In this document: piece after piece, positions 19,828-32,482 of the stretch | How positions within the stretch are numbered: position 1 is the first letter of the stretch | Layout of the letters: the number at the start of each line of letters is the position of its first letter | Program-made: the position numbers and the translations under genes | DNA from: Lepas anatifera | Taxonomy: Eukaryota; Arthropoda; Thecostraca; Lepadidae | Direction of reading: 5' to 3' | DNA length: 64,000 nucleotides | Assembly: GCA_034440635.1 (NCBI GenBank) | Contig: JAOTON010000980.1 | Location: forward strand, 434,001 to 498,000 | Notes under the pieces: generated by a model | The model's database searches: none | The model's input: the letters and a program-made list of their open reading frames with translations, nothing else | What the model was told of the DNA's origin: nothing

Positions 19828-21098
19828 ATGTCGGACACTGAGTTCAGTGATAATGACCGAGATTCGGTTTTTACCGATGCAGCATCCGGTACCGGCACTG
19901 ATACGGCTTCCAGGACGAAACGACAACTATCAGTGAGTGAAATGACACGTAACCTGGAAAGGAAGCGTCAAAAAAATATCAGAAAACCAGATGATCACAA
20001 ATCGCCACGTCCGCATACTGAGGTGGGTTCGGCCAGAGCTGTCGTCACTCTAGAGGCGATTAAGGACCTCATAGAGAAAGGCAACGACCAAATCATCAAA
20101 GCGCTAGAAAGGAAATTTGAATGTATGGAAAAAGACTGGAGGTATTGGAAAGTGAAATTTTCGACAAAGATAGGGCTATAACTGATCTGAAGAAGGAATG
20201 CCAGCAGAGAAAGGAGGAAAACAAGGAGCTGCGTGACAGGCTGGATGGAATTGACCGAAATCGGCGTCTTTCATCTCTGATTCTGACTTGTGGGGCATTT
20301 GGGAACCGCACTCAGGGAGAAGATATGGTGCCTAGAGTGGTCGAGGTCCTCAATTCTCGCTTCCCAGGACTCCTGCTTTCGTCAGATGATATCCAAGTCG
20401 CCCATCGCTTGGAGTCGGACTCGAAAGTCATCGTCAAATTTCTAAGGAGGAGTGTCCGGGACACTGTTTTCGAACGCCGCTTTGAGCTGTTCCCGGGGCG
20501 TGGCATGGCCGGAGAGCGGGTCTCTCATAGCCGCGGTGGTGCTCCGGCGCAGTCAGAGATGGCGCCACTGTTTATTAATGAGTCGCTGGTGCCGGACATG
20601 CAGCGAATCTATCAGCTGTTGCTCGCTGCGCGCGGCCCCGAGAACGGCAGTAAGGTCGCGTCCGTTTTTACGCGCCGTGGCTTTGTGTACTGCCGCACGA
20701 CTCCAAAAGGAGCAAACATCATGGTGAAGAGCCAGGAACAGCTGCGGAACTTGTTGGGTGGCAAGCTTCCGGAGCTGCCTGATCGTCGTGGGCAGCAGCG
20801 CGGCTGGCGGTCGGGAGACCGGCGCGACCAGCTACGACGTGGCCCGCGCCCGGCTCCGGGGTCGCGGCCTGGTGGCCGTCTGTTTGGCCCGGCGTCTACG
20901 GCGGAGGGGACCCGCCGCTCTCCGGAGGCGACGGGAGGCCCCCGGCCGGGGCCCGTGGTAGGTGCGGTGGAGAGTTTCCGGGCGGCGACTCCGGGAAGGC
21001 AGCCGGAGGCGGGACATGGAGCGACAATGGACGCTGGTGGTGATGATGCAGCTGCGGTTCATGATGGAGCGAGGTCTCTCGTGAACTCAGGCAAATAA
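19828..21098 (+). pseudogene. Tx1/L1-like retrotransposon ORF1 with one frameshift
   Basis: ATG at 19828 opens an acidic Ser/Asp/Thr-rich N-terminus with a basic KRQLSVSEMTRNLERKRQKN stretch. A coiled coil (EVLESEIFDKDRAITDLKKE and following) precedes an RRM-like core with DDIQVAHRLES and VIVKFLRRSVRD. PLFINESLVPDMQRIYQLL follows, and the tail is Gly/Arg/Pro-rich. The frame switches near 20135-20145, where GAAAAAGACTGG lacks one A of the run needed to join the halves as EKRLE. ORF1 proteins bind element RNA as trimers. The C-terminal tail is far more GC-rich than its surroundings. Confidence 0.75.
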
Positions 21099-21562
21099 TC
21101 GGGATAGGTGTTGATGGATTCAGTAAAACATAATGCTTTGAGTTAGTGAATTCGAACAAAACTGGTGCTTGTAATTGTATGTTATATGTTTGCGTTTGCA
21201 TGGCTTCACGGGGGTATTTCGAGTCTCGTGTGTCGGAATCACGGGCAGTTGTCATGCAGATGGTGCCGGACCTCCCGTGTCCCAGGAAAACACAGGACAT
21301 CGCGTTTTTTCAGTCCACCTAGTCTGAAAATCACCACTGGAGTTGGTATTCGGCTTCAATCTGCGTTGGAGATTGGTAACTGGGTATTTCCGACTCTGCG
21401 GGTTTTCATCTTACTGGTCTCTTACTGTATTACTGCTATGTGGTGGTTGATGCATAATATAATCGTCATATCTTGTAACTCTCATCATTGTGCATCTGGA
21501 ATTGTATTGGCACTTACCCAGCAGGAAATAATTTGAGTAATCATCCGGAATTTATGTGTGTC
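21099..21562 (+). other. Inter-ORF spacer, left of piggyBac
   Basis: Between the ORF1 stop and the TTAA of the nested piggyBac. An unrecognised 123-codon ORF (21165-21536) lacks family motifs. Together with 23870-24892 the spacer would be about 1.5 kb, long for Tx1 elements, so ORF1 and ORF2 might not be from one insertion. Confidence 0.35.
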
Positions 21563-21566
21563 TTAA

Positions 21567-23865
21567 CCCATTAAATACCACGTATATTATTCGCTTGTAA
21601 ATTTTTGTGAAACTGTTGCCACATCGTTTCATCAATGCGAGTATCAGGGTGTAAGAAGCGCCTTGTGCCTGCGTTTTCCCGTTTTGGAGATATAGCCATG
21701 TCCCAAATGGTACCGCTGGTCCTTTCCGGGTCGGCCGGCGACTCGCCTATGGTGCCGGCGCGCCGGCACCGCGCCGCGGCGGAGGGGAAGTGTTTGTGAT
21801 TGGCATTCAAAGTTAAACGCTTTAGTGGCCCTCGCAGCTCAGGTATATGGCAATGCACCGGCACAGCCATAATTTTTGCTAAATTGTATACCACTGACCC
21901 GAAACTACAAATGGTTATTAGATATCCGTGAATTCACTTTGCCAGTGACGGCGCTTGCAGCAGATACACATGTTTGATGTTTGGCCATCTATGTACGGAC
22001 TCATCTCTGGTGATGAGGTGCAAAGCACCTGGAAGCCGTGGATTACACGCGGCTATGGGACGTTGACGTCTTTCTTCAGTGCCCTGTCATAACGTTCGGC
22101 AGCTGCTCGATGCGGTCAAAATTTGTCTTGACGCTCACCACTTTGTTGTCATTGCATTCAACTGCCAACGCCTCTTCTGAATTGTCGAACCTGTAGTAGT
22201 AAGAGCCTCTCTTTTCTTTTGAAGCATCTTCGCTGGCTTCACCGGACATATCTCCATGAAATTTTCTCGCACTGTTCTGGTGGCTCGGACACCACAGTTT
22301 TTCAGCTCTGATAACAATGCACGTGATGTGATCAAGTTGTCAAAGTAGAGTTCGTGAGAGCTGGGGCTGTAGACCACGCTGACCATGTCCAGCACTACCC
22401 TTGTCCACAGCGACATATCCTGTAGATGCGGACCCTGCTCCCTGCCACAGTATAGGTCGAACTTGTGACAGTACCCGGCTTCAGTGCTGAGCGCCCACAG
22501 TTTGAAGCCAAACCGTATAGGTTTGTGCCGAATGAACTGCTTGAGGGAGTGGCATCCATAGTACCGAACAATCATCTCGTCCACTGCCAGCCTCTTCTGG
22601 TGGATGTCGAACTTCTTGAACGTTTCGTTCAGCTTATCTATGAGAGGCCTCACTTTGAAGCCTCTGTCTTTGCTTGTGCGCTGTCTGGAGTTGTCCTGTA
22701 CGTGCAGGTACTGCTTGATTTGCAGGTATTTGCTGGTATCGCCTTGCGCACGATGTCCTGGCCGACATCTTCAGCATCCGACCAGTATAGTTTCTCACTA
22801 AGCAAAGTGACGTAGTCGGAGAGCACTAAGAAACCGATGAAAGTCTTGCGCTCACTATCCTCCAGTGTGAACAGTGGGTCATTTTTACTTCCAGTGCGTA
22901 TCGCAAAGTCTCCTCTTTGATGTGCTGGAAGATAACCGGCGTCAGCAACTCCTCCAGAATCTCGACCGGCCTGCAGTGGGATAGAGTTGGTGATGAGAGC
23001 TGGGTCTCATTGAGCACGTTCTCTGTGGCTTTACCCCAGCTGGAATACTCAGGCCGAACATGCAGCCATTTGGGGCCATTTTTCTCAGTGCGCCGCCTCT
23101 TTGCTTGGTAATGTTCTGACTAAGGTGGCTCAAAATCTCTCAATGATATCTCCGTTTGGTCTCTGTTTATTTGTACCTCTAGAGTACCAGAAACGTCCTG
23201 TACGACAGCCTCCCCCGTCTCCTCTTTATCTACATCGTCCGGGTCACTGACGTCGTCATCAGGTGGCACATTTATCAGTCACCTCGTCATCGTCTTTGGC
23301 GTCTATATCAACGATTATTTCAAGAGCTTGCTTGGCCGTCAGACAACGTCTGACTGTACAAGACATCGTGTAACGAAATTGTCGCTTGATAAAGTGTCAA
23401 AACCATAGTGTTTCTTGACTGAAACCCTCTCACGTACTGACGCTCCTTCCCTGCCCGCCGGCGGGCCTCGGATTTGACACCGGAAGAGACCAGCGGCTCC
23501 ATTTGGTACCGCCAAAGTTTCGCGGCACATAGCGCAGGCTCCACATATTTTTTGTCATGTAACTTTGAGGATATATCCCTTAAACATATTTCTACCCAGC
23601 CCCGCGTGCCAAAATTTCGTGAAATAAAATGCATGGCTATCCCAATTAAATTTTGGCTGTGACATCACAGTGAAACAAATTCGCCAATTTTAGAAGCTTC
23701 AAACTTGTATTTCCACATTTCCCCCGGTCTTCCGGCGACTTATGTTACACAACTGATCTCTTCTCCAGACGAGAATGTCATTCACTGGAACAGTTTCCAC
23801 CGACAAATGCATTAAATGTGGACTGGGACCAGATGTACCAAAAAGTACCGCTGGTACGTAACGGG
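21567..23865 (-). mobile_element. piggyBac DNA transposon, decayed
   Basis: TTAA at 21563-21566 and 23866-23869 encloses 2299 bp. The termini start CCCATTAAATACC (left) and, as reverse complement of the right end, CCCGTTACGTACC. GGTACCGCTGG-like words recur just inside both ends. A minus-strand piggyBac transposase pseudogene fills the middle. The element sits between ORF1 and ORF2 of the Tx1/L1-like retrotransposon, so it is probably younger than that element. Confidence 0.9.
22085..23334 (-). pseudogene. piggyBac transposase pseudogene (DDE_Tnp_1_7 type)
   Basis: The longest intact piece is 22653-22135 (172 codons) with KRLAVDEMIVRYYG and HELYFDNLITSRALL. The Asp residues in AVDE (residue 25 of the piece) and YFDN (residue 105) lie 80 apart, close to the spacing of the first two catalytic Asp of piggyBac. 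Upstream, in other frames, are the VEILEELLTPVIFQHIKEET piece (23017-22826) and FIGFLVLSDYVTL. An acidic N-terminal stretch (about 23330-23150) also fits the family. After the YFDN region, NDNKVVSVKTNF appears in a shifted frame, then sequence ends without the expected third catalytic Asp region. Dead: several frameshifts and an apparent C-terminal deletion. Confidence 0.85.
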
Positions 23866-23869
23866 TTAA

Positions 23870-24892
23870 AGGGCTGTCGCCGTATAGCTTGTGTAATTAT
23901 TAAGCCCGTAAATCCAATAGAAACATTACTTTAAGCTGGAGCATGGACATAGTTGATTGAGAATCCATTTGCTGAACTTTATGGTATAGCCAGAATATTG
24001 TGATGTAATGTTTTGAATAATGAAATTGATGTGTAGCAGGATACTTGCCATACGACTAAAATAGGTGAATGTATCTGCAGCTCATAACGCTGTGTCCCGG
24101 GCTCCTCGGCGGCCGCCCGCGCGACATCTCTCGGGCTCAACGTTTGGTCGGCGCACAACCTTCCGACAGCACATCCCAGATGCACCCCCGTGGGCGGCCG
24201 CCGGGGATCCTGGCTTCTCTCGTCAAAGAGAACTGTAAGTTGATGTTCATTCCTATGTTATTGATTCTAATGTGCACTGTTCATCAACAGAGTGTCGGTG
24301 TGTGTTTTGCGTGTAAGGCTGCATAATCCGATAGCCGAGGCCATGTTGGTCGGGATCACGTCCTGTGTTAGATGACCAGAGCAGCATAGGTACATTTGTT
24401 CAATTGTAATTTGGCAGCAGATAAGCGCCTCGGTCGCACGCTGGCTGCCCGGGGCCCCGTCCTCGTGTCTGGCGGGGTCAGTGTTAACACAAAATGATGT
24501 TTAGTGAAGGAGGGGAGTTAGGAAAGCATGGCTGGGGTGAGGAGCTAAAAATGTCGTTTGGTGGCTGGTGTGGTGGGCAGGGAGGAAAGAAAAAACTAGT
24601 ACATAGCAGCTATTTAAGCCTCAGCTTGTCGATGCATAGATTACGAACCCACGGTATTTATTATTTCTTCTTTGTAAATGCAAGATTCAAGGATTTTCTT
24701 GTGCTGAATCGTCGAGCCGGTCACAATGGAAACCCTAATTAAGTCAACTAATGGTAGGTGGCGCTAGTTATGTTCCACTCCGCATCTCCCATCTCTGGTC
24801 ATCACGTGATAAGATCCTCACGCGGCTCGTTCAAAATAGCTCCAATGGGATGAGAGTTTATGACTTGAATTGGATGAGATACTTTAAATAAA
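23870..24892 (+). other. Inter-ORF spacer, right of piggyBac
   Basis: No coding motif. It contains GC-rich patches and a perfect 12-bp inverted repeat (CGGCGGCCGCCC at 24107-24118, GGGCGGCCGCCG at 24192-24203), but nothing identifies a separate element. Confidence 0.4.
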
Positions 24893-27800
24893 ATGCCAGA
24901 GCTGAAGGTCTTAACCTTTAACGTTAGAGGTTTACGTCAGGTAACGAAAAGACGCTCCATTTTCCGGTTCCTTCACGTTAACTTTCCGAATTATGTGGTA
25001 GTGTTACAGGAAACTCATTCAAACGGAAATGATAACACCTTTTGGCAGAGAGAATGGGGAAGTCAAATTATTTTGTCCCATGGTCGCAGTGGTAGCGAAT
25101 GTGGTGTAGCTGTGCTCATGCCGAAATCATTGCAAGGTACCTGCACAGTAAATGCCACTCACATAGAGGAAAACGGACGACTTTTGATTTTGGATTTGGC
25201 GTTTGAAAATTGTTGTGTTAAGTTGATAGCAGTATATGCACCCACCCAGAACAAACAGAGAGAGCAACTAGAATTTTTCACTTTGCTAAATGATAAAATT
25301 GAATCTTTGTCTGACGTCGAGAAAGGCTATCTGTTAATTTGCGGTGACATGAATGCACATCTAACGGAACGAGAAACAAGTAATGTGAGATTCCGTCCAT
25401 CTAATGCATCAAGAAAGCTTAACAACATTCTTCAGGAGCATGATTTGATAGACTTGTGGCGACACAAGAACCCTGAATTGACCCGCTACACATGGAAACG
25501 TCTAACAGCTCCTGTGCAGCAATCGCGAATCGATTATATTTTTTGGAGGCAGACGTATTATTTCTAATCATGTTGTGAATAGGTCCGAAATTAAACCATC
25601 AATCTTAAGCGATCACAGTATAGTAACTGCAGAAATTGTTATTTTCGCTTCGAATAAGGGCCCTGGGCTATTTCGCTTCAGAAACGATCTCCTTCAAGAT
25701 AACAAGTTCATCCATTTAGCCAAGTTAGAGATGCAAAAGGCAACGACAGGAGAGGAGGTATATTGCGGAATTTCTGATTGGGTTTAAAGTTAGAACTGCT
25801 CTCAAGCAACATTCGAGTCATCAGTATCAGGAGATGGAAAGAAATTGGGAAAGAAAGGCGTAAAGAGAATGAAAAATTTATGCTAATATTAGAAAAATGT
25901 GAGAGTCAAATGGCTACAAACCCCAGTGACGAACTCATACAGCAGTACCAAGAGCTGAAAAATGTAGTGAACGACATAGAGGAGGAGAAGGGGAAAGAGG
26001 GCAATGGTGTTCAGTGGGGCTCGATGGATAGAGGAGGGAGAGCGGCCCACGAAATATTTCCTGAATTTGAGCCGGAACAGAAAAATTAAAAAGGAGGTTA
26101 ACGTTCTTCAGACTGATGATAACATGTTAGTTACCGGGAATACGAATATACTAAATTTTTGTAGGGATTATTTTAAAAATTTATATTCAACCACACAAAA
26201 CAATTTGATCGATGACAGTCATTCACTTTGCAGAGAATTTTTAGGGACTTTAGATTTCCCGCAACTGACCGATGAGGATCGCGCTTTGACCGATGCCCCT
26301 ATAACAAACATTGAGTGTAAAGCAGCGCTTGATGTTATGGCAAATAATAAGTCTCCCTCAGTTTCAGGATTCTCAAAGGAATTTTTTCAGTTCTTCTGGC
26401 TTGACTTGGAAACTATTTTAATGAACTATATTAATCAAGCAAAGTCACAGGGTCATTTTTTCGTCACGCAGAGAAGGGCTGTCATTACCATGATACCAAA
26501 AAAGGGAGACCAAAAAAAGTTGAAGAACAAAAGAGCGATTTGCTTGTTGGATATTGTGTATAAAATCGTGGCTAAAGTGTTAGCCAACAGAATCATGCGG
26601 GTAATACCAAAACTAGTTGCACCGGACCAAACAGGCTCAATTCGTGGCAGGAATATAGGATTTAACTTAAGAATGATAGATGACGTTATAAAATATTCTA
26701 ACAAAGATAATTTGAATGGCATATTAATTGCTCTGGATTTTCAAAACGCGTTCAACACGGTTGAGCATGGTTTCATCTACGATACCTTAAGAACATTTGG
26801 CTTTGGTTCGCTTTTCATCCAGTGGATTCAGCTTTTGCATAAAGACACTGAACTTGCAATCATTAACAACGGCTATACATCGCATTGGTTCAATCCTTCG
26901 CGAGGATTACAGCAAGGGTGCCCATCATCTAGTTTATTATTTTGTCTGGTGGTAGAAATATTAGCAATCAAAATTCGAGCATCCGAAAACGTTAAAGGGA
27001 TAAAAGTGTCACAAGTAGAGTCAAAAATCTCTCAATACATCGATGATACGACACTTTTTGTCGACAACGCAGATTCAGCCGAAAACGCACTTGAGATCAT
27101 AAACAACTTTGGAAAAATTTCAGGTCTTCAGCTAAACCTAGAAAAATCTCAGTTCATGTGGCTCGGTGCTAGCAAGTGTTCTTGTCACGAAATTTGCGGT
27201 GCAACACCCTCAAAACAGGTCAAAATTCTAGGTATACAATTCAGTGCCTCGGAAAACTGCGACGAACATAACATTCAACCAATTGTGGGGAAAATACAAA
27301 ACACTCTAAATCAGTGGTCACAGCGAGATTTAACATTAAAGGGAAAGATTACTATTGCTAAATCTCTCATTATTTCTAGACTGATTTATATCACTTCCGT
27401 TGTATCGATAAACCAGAAATTTCTCAACATGATACAGTCGAAAATTATGAGGTTTATCTGGAGAGGGCGACCACCTAAAGTATCTCGCGATGTTCTGTTC
27501 CAAGACATCGCAAGTGGAGGCATGAATGCGCCCAATGTCGAAAGTATTTATAAAAGCATACGAGTTTCATGGTTCGGCAAATTATTCGCTAACAAGGATC
27601 TGGTGTCGTCTAGAATACTTCTGAACCGGTTGGGGTTAAAATACGAGCACATTCTACACATGAATTACGGCAATATTTGGATAAAAACTGCGAGAATTTC
27701 TTCATTTTATACAGAAATGCTCAGATGGTTGAGAGAATGTCTCCCGGTGAAGGAACCTACCAATGGCACAGAGGTTCGAATGCAATTAATGTGGAATAAT

Positions 27801-28697
27801 GTTGCGATCCGTGTGGGTGGAAAGCCTATTTTTTCTCTTGCACTTTATAGACGAGACATTATTTTAGTCGACGATCTTTTCGATAATGAGGGGCAAGCTT
27901 ATACCTATGAGCAGTTTAAACAAAGTTACCCTGGACTTAAGTTAAATAGGCTGGTATACATGAGTTGGTATCAAGCTATACCTTTACAATGGAGACGTTG
28001 GATTGCTGGGAGTGAAAGATTAAGCCCTGAAAATAGACTCACGAAACCAACTGTACACATAAAGAGCAAGGAAGTTAATATAAAATTTATTAGTTCAAAA
28101 TTCTTTCGCAGCAAATGGTTACGAGAGGTCACACCAAGTGCACAAATAAGATGGACAAATGAGGCGATAAATTTTGGCGATAATTGGAAAAAGATATATT
28201 CATTACCATTTAGGATAACACAATCTACTAAACTACAAAATTTACAATTCAGAATCTTGCACAGATTTTTCCCAACGAAACGGTACTTGTGCGTTCGATC
28301 TGTTGTGGGCGACCCATTTTGTGATCAGTGTGGTGAAATTGAAACAATTCAACATTTTTTCTTAAATTGCGAATGTGTGCGTAGCTTTTGGGTCCTATTG
28401 GTGTCAAAAATGAATCAAAGGCTAGAACAACGATGGAAATTTGACATGAACGAGAGAAATATTATTTTCGGATCTATTGAGGCCTCACCAATTATTAATT
28501 TTATAATTCTAAATGCAAAACAATTTATTGTATCTCAGCGCTTCAGTGATGGAAATATGGACGTTAATCACTTCGTCTCTCGCTTATTGAGGTTGTTTAA
28601 AATCGAACTGTATACGGCAAAGAGAAAAGGAAGACTAGAACAGTTTAAATCTAGATGGAGACCTTTTGTTGATGAGGAATTACGATTATCGTTTTGA
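24893..28697 (+). pseudogene. Tx1/L1-like ORF2: AP endonuclease and reverse transcriptase
   Basis: The endonuclease (24893-25567) shows LTFNVRGLRQVTKR, the QETHSN metal site, the GDMNAH box and RIDYIF. Frame changes near 25550, 25775 and 26005 separate it from SDHSIVTAEI and the linker. The last ORF, 26004-28697 (897 codons), is uninterrupted. It has the ARWIEEGERPTKYFLNL pre-RT motif, then VITMIPKKGDQKKLKNKRAI, ALDFQNAFNTVEHGF, an altered QGCPSSSLLF box (usually CPLSP) and YIDD at 27036-27047. A C-terminal CxxC...HxxxxC motif (CDQCGEIETIQHFFLNC) is typical of L1/Tx1 ORF2. With the endonuclease separated by frameshifts it is probably inactive, yet decay is light. Confidence 0.88.
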
Positions 28698-29100
28698 ATA
28701 GCACCTTGCAAACCCAAAATGTAGTCCTCTTGGTGGCGCTGCGCGGGGGCTGCCTGGCGCCGAGAGCCTGCCTCCCCCTGTGGGCTCCTGACCTCGCGTC
28801 TGGAGCCACACTGCTGTCCGACGGGGGGTTGGGTCGCATTTGGAGAAGTGCGACTAGTGCTCCCCTTCCGTAGGACAGGGGCGCAGGGGGAGTCCGCTTG
28901 GGCGCTCAGTAATTTACTGTGCGCCCGGGTGGACTCAGGGACTCCTCCGCGCCGCCGGGCCCCCTGGGTCCGGAGGCGTGGGGTAGGCGGCGGAATTGAT
29001 GCCCCGGCGCCCCGCGTCGGGCGCTCTCCGCGCGGTGCCACCTGGGGACCTTTGTCAGGTGTATCTAACGGGTTCTAGCTCCATATGCCATCGACAGGCT
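28698..29100 (+). other. GC-rich 3' flank, probable 3' UTR of the Tx1/L1-like element
   Basis: Strongly GC-rich directly after the ORF2 stop, matching the GC-rich end of ORF1. No poly-A tail or TSD was recognised. ORFs on both strands here are composition artefacts. Confidence 0.4.
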
Positions 29101-30780
29101 GAGTGCAAACACAATATGTGGCGGTATAGGTAATGCCTGCCTAAAATAGTGCGGTCGGGAGGGGTGGGGTGGGGTGGGATTGAAAGTGCTTATGAGGAAA
29201 ATTGTGTTTGTGATTTTTTCGTGGAATGTGAAGATGGTGAAGCTAAGAGTATTGAAAAAGTGAAAAATGTTACGATGCATGAATGTAACTTGTGATGCCT
29301 AATGGTGCAAAATATAGAGGAAAAAAAACAGATGAAGCAAGGCAGCACATGAATCCCTAGTTCACAAACGGTGGGTCGCTCCACAGCACGCTGCATTGAA
29401 CGCACTTCCCGATGCTGGTATACAGTTCGAGAGGGAAAGACTGCCGCGAAGGCAGTACTCACCTTTGATCTGCAAGGTTCTTGAGTTATAACGTAACTGA
29501 GTAAAACTTACTTTTCGACTATGGTGGTCATGAAAACAAGGCTAAAGAGCCATGGAAATACCTATTGAAACAAATATGTTCAGTGCGACTTGCTGGCAGC
29601 AGAGCAAAGATTAAAGGGTTGAAGAACAAGTGGAAGAAATACCAGCGCGTTCGCTTCTTTTGGCTGCATTGCAAATAGCAATGTTTCAGAGAAAGTGCAG
29701 AAACATATGCAACCAGAGCCGGATCTAGGCAATACATTGGGAGAAGGGGAGCCGACAAAACAAAATCCTGAGAAAAACGTAGAGTTTTGGAAGAAAATTG
29801 GCAAAATCAGCTTAAATAAGGTGCCGTTTGACAGTTTTGGGGAGGGGTGACGACCGCGACAATTGGAAGCCTCTGACAGAGAGCCGTTCTTCAGTTAGTG
29901 GCGTTTGTTGCAGGTAGCAAGGGCGTCGCCCGATATCTTTAATAGGCTTGCTTCGGAAGGGCGATCAGCCCAGCGATGAAAGCCTATAGTTGCCAAGCAG
30001 CAGTGACGGATCGAAGATTTCGCTCGGGGGGCATCGGGTCTCGGCGGCGCTATTCAGGTGTTACGAGGAACGCTCTCCCGATGTCCGTTTTATGTACTTT
30101 AGGGGCGAGTGTTTCAAAGGTCCTATGAAAAGTGAAAATCTAATTTTGACTGCGGGGCATTCATGTAGTGAAACTGCCTTGAGGCAGCGATCGCATGCAT
30201 CTTGGGCAACAGTGACCCCCAAGTAGTATGTCACCTTCATTTACAATCCATTCTAATCCTTACCGTCTCCTTCCATAGTCTTCATCATTTCACGTCCATT
30301 ACGACGGCCCTTGAAAAGTCACCGTATGTGTGGAAGTGTTCGTAACAAATGCAAATACAAATATAAACGGAAGTCTGCAGAAAGCAATGAAAGGGTAGTC
30401 TTAATGAAAAACACCCGTAAAAAGCGCCTCTCCCCACGCCACCATCTGTAGTCAATTCTAGGGCGCATATCCCCCAATTTTAGGCATTTAAAGGTGTTTG
30501 GCTGTTTATGGGCGCCCAACGCCACCAGGGGGCACCCCAGCCGACCTAAGGGGCCCGCTGGTATCCGTACCCACCGATCTGGGTACAGTCCAAGTATATT
30601 TTTGTTAGGCCAATTGACTGATGTACAAGTCTGATATAGTTTCTTAAATAGATATTTAATGCACTTTCTTGATCACGGTTCGAAATTTCATCAAATTGCA
30701 AGTGGAACTTCCAGCATAAGAGGCATTGACTAAGAACGGTTACTCGAGTCAACTCTGGACGTCGCCTATCATCGCATTTA
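29101..30780. other. No recognisable gene
   Basis: Several short ORFs on both strands without family motifs. A G-run tract GGAGGGGTGGGGTGGGGTGG near 29158-29177 could form a quadruplex. Otherwise anonymous. Confidence 0.35.
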
Positions 30781-31505
30781 GTGAACTCAACTTCGGCTAC
30801 ATTTGAGAAAGTCGGATCTTTTACATTTGAGATTCAAATTTGATTCTACATTTGAGACATCCAAATGCTGACTCCGCCCTTGAGACAAGCGCAATCGTTA
30901 CGATGCACGTGCACACATTTACGCAACTGTATTATAAATATTGCGAGAAATGTTCATGCTGTGGAACTCAATAAATGATAGAACGAAACGTTCTCAATTG
31001 AAATTGTGATCACACTCTAATATAACAACTTTTTCTCAATTTCGAAATTTGCCATGCGACTAACAAAAAATAAGTTTGAAATGTAATTGCTACCTCAAAG
31101 CGCCGACAAAAACTATCTGCCTTTCCCTCCGTGGGTAACTTACCCCGTCATCCTCTCCTCATCCTTGGACGACGCCCCTGTAAGAAAACGCAGACATCTG
31201 CGCTTCTTACCTCCACACTTACCTCAGGCACGCAGGCAAGTCGTACTTGCAAGTTATCCTCCTGGTTCTCGAATTACTGCGTCTTTATCTTTTTCCTGCC
31301 AAGACACGGAGCGTCATCAGTTTCTGCGTCTTACCTTTCATTGACTTCACCTATAATTGGGTATGTGCCTGTGGGTGATAAATACATTGGATGTTCCTAA
31401 AGATGTATTGAGAGGAGATCAATCAAAACATTGACTACTGATAATATTTTTTTATGTTTTATTTCCGACGATCAGGTTAAGGGCAAGTGCAAGACAAGAC
31501 ACGAG
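30781..31505. other. No recognisable gene, minor triplicated word
   Basis: TACATTTGAGA occurs three times within about 60 bp (near 30799, 30820 and 30843). The rest is anonymous. ORFs at 31087-31400 lack motifs. Confidence 0.35.
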
Positions 31506-31551
31506 GGGTAATGCATACATGTACATTCATACATACATTCATTCATATATT

Positions 31552-31588
<37 letters not shown>

Positions 31589-31684
31589 AAATATATGAAT
31601 GAATGTATGTATGAATGTATATGTATGCTTTATGTGTCTTCTCTTGCACTATGTCTTCTACTATATATATATATATATATATAT
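31506..31684. repeat. ATTC/TA microsatellites forming a palindrome
   Basis: ACATTCATACATACATTCAT and (TA)n are followed by the mirrored ATGAATGAATGTATGTATG, so the region can fold on itself. A second (TA)n run ends at 31684. The ORF crossing it (31487-31873) is not a gene. Confidence 0.9.
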
Positions 31685-32083
31685 GGTGGCGTAGCCAAGG
31701 GGTCCTTAGGGTCCACGGAACCCCCTGGGCTCATCCATTTTAGAACAGATTATGTCCCCATGGAAACTTTTACGTTATTTTTTCTGAGTCTTGTGATGAT
31801 GAAAATAAGAAATGATGAAAATTTCATTATCTTAGGTTTAAGGGTTTCGAAATATAGATGCAACCAGAAATGACTCCACGGGTGCCAGCGACGGCCGGAC
31901 CCCGAGCCCGCCGCGACCGGGCGCGCGGCCGCGCTGATACGGGGGCGGCCTTCTATGTCACTTCGGTAATCATTTTCAAAGTCACAGTCGCGGTATGAGT
32001 TTCAAAACTGAGAGCGGCTCGGCATGGCAATTGCAGAATTATGGCCTCTCTCCAGGTCAATCACCTTTTCACTCGCCAAAGAC
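31685..32083. other. Unclassified, possible MITE end
   Basis: GGTGGCGTAGCCAAGGGG at 31685-31702 resembles the hAT-like terminus found at 37062, but no partner end was found. The remainder is GC-rich and anonymous. Confidence 0.3.
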
Positions 32084-32359
32084 CAGGGTTGCCAGTTTCG
32101 CATACTTACAGCCAAATGTCACAAATTGGACATATTTCTATATGTAATACTATATATTCAAAATGTTATAAAAAGCCAATCATGTCTCTGAACGCACTAA
32201 ATCTATGACTGTATACAGGGATGGTACGTTTAGCGTGTTTTTTCATGTTCTTCTGACAGATTGTGACCAGGATTTCACAAATTAGGTCCATATCATGGCC
32301 AAAGTATGCAAAATATGCCAAATTTGGCATTTTTCACCATAGAAACCTGGCAACCCTGG
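32084..32359. mobile_element. hAT-like MITE, 276 bp, with 8-bp TSD
   Basis: The left end CAGGGTTGCCAGTTT and right end GAAACCTGGCAACCCTG are inverted repeats. CCAAAGAC flanks both sides (32076-32083 and 32360-32367). An 8-bp TSD with CAGGG termini is the hAT signature. No coding capacity. Confidence 0.85.
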
Positions 32360-32482
32360 CCAAAGACCAAGTCTGATTTGTGCTGCCAAGTCTGATTTGT
32401 GCTGCGACTGTAGGATAGTTTTCGGCACTTCTTTTTCCAATGTACTGTACATATTATACTTCTGCAAATGATACAATAAAAG

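Noticed and set aside
31487..31873. 128-codon ORF with Ile/Tyr repeats
   Set aside because: Crosses (TA)n and ATTC microsatellites; no conserved domain.
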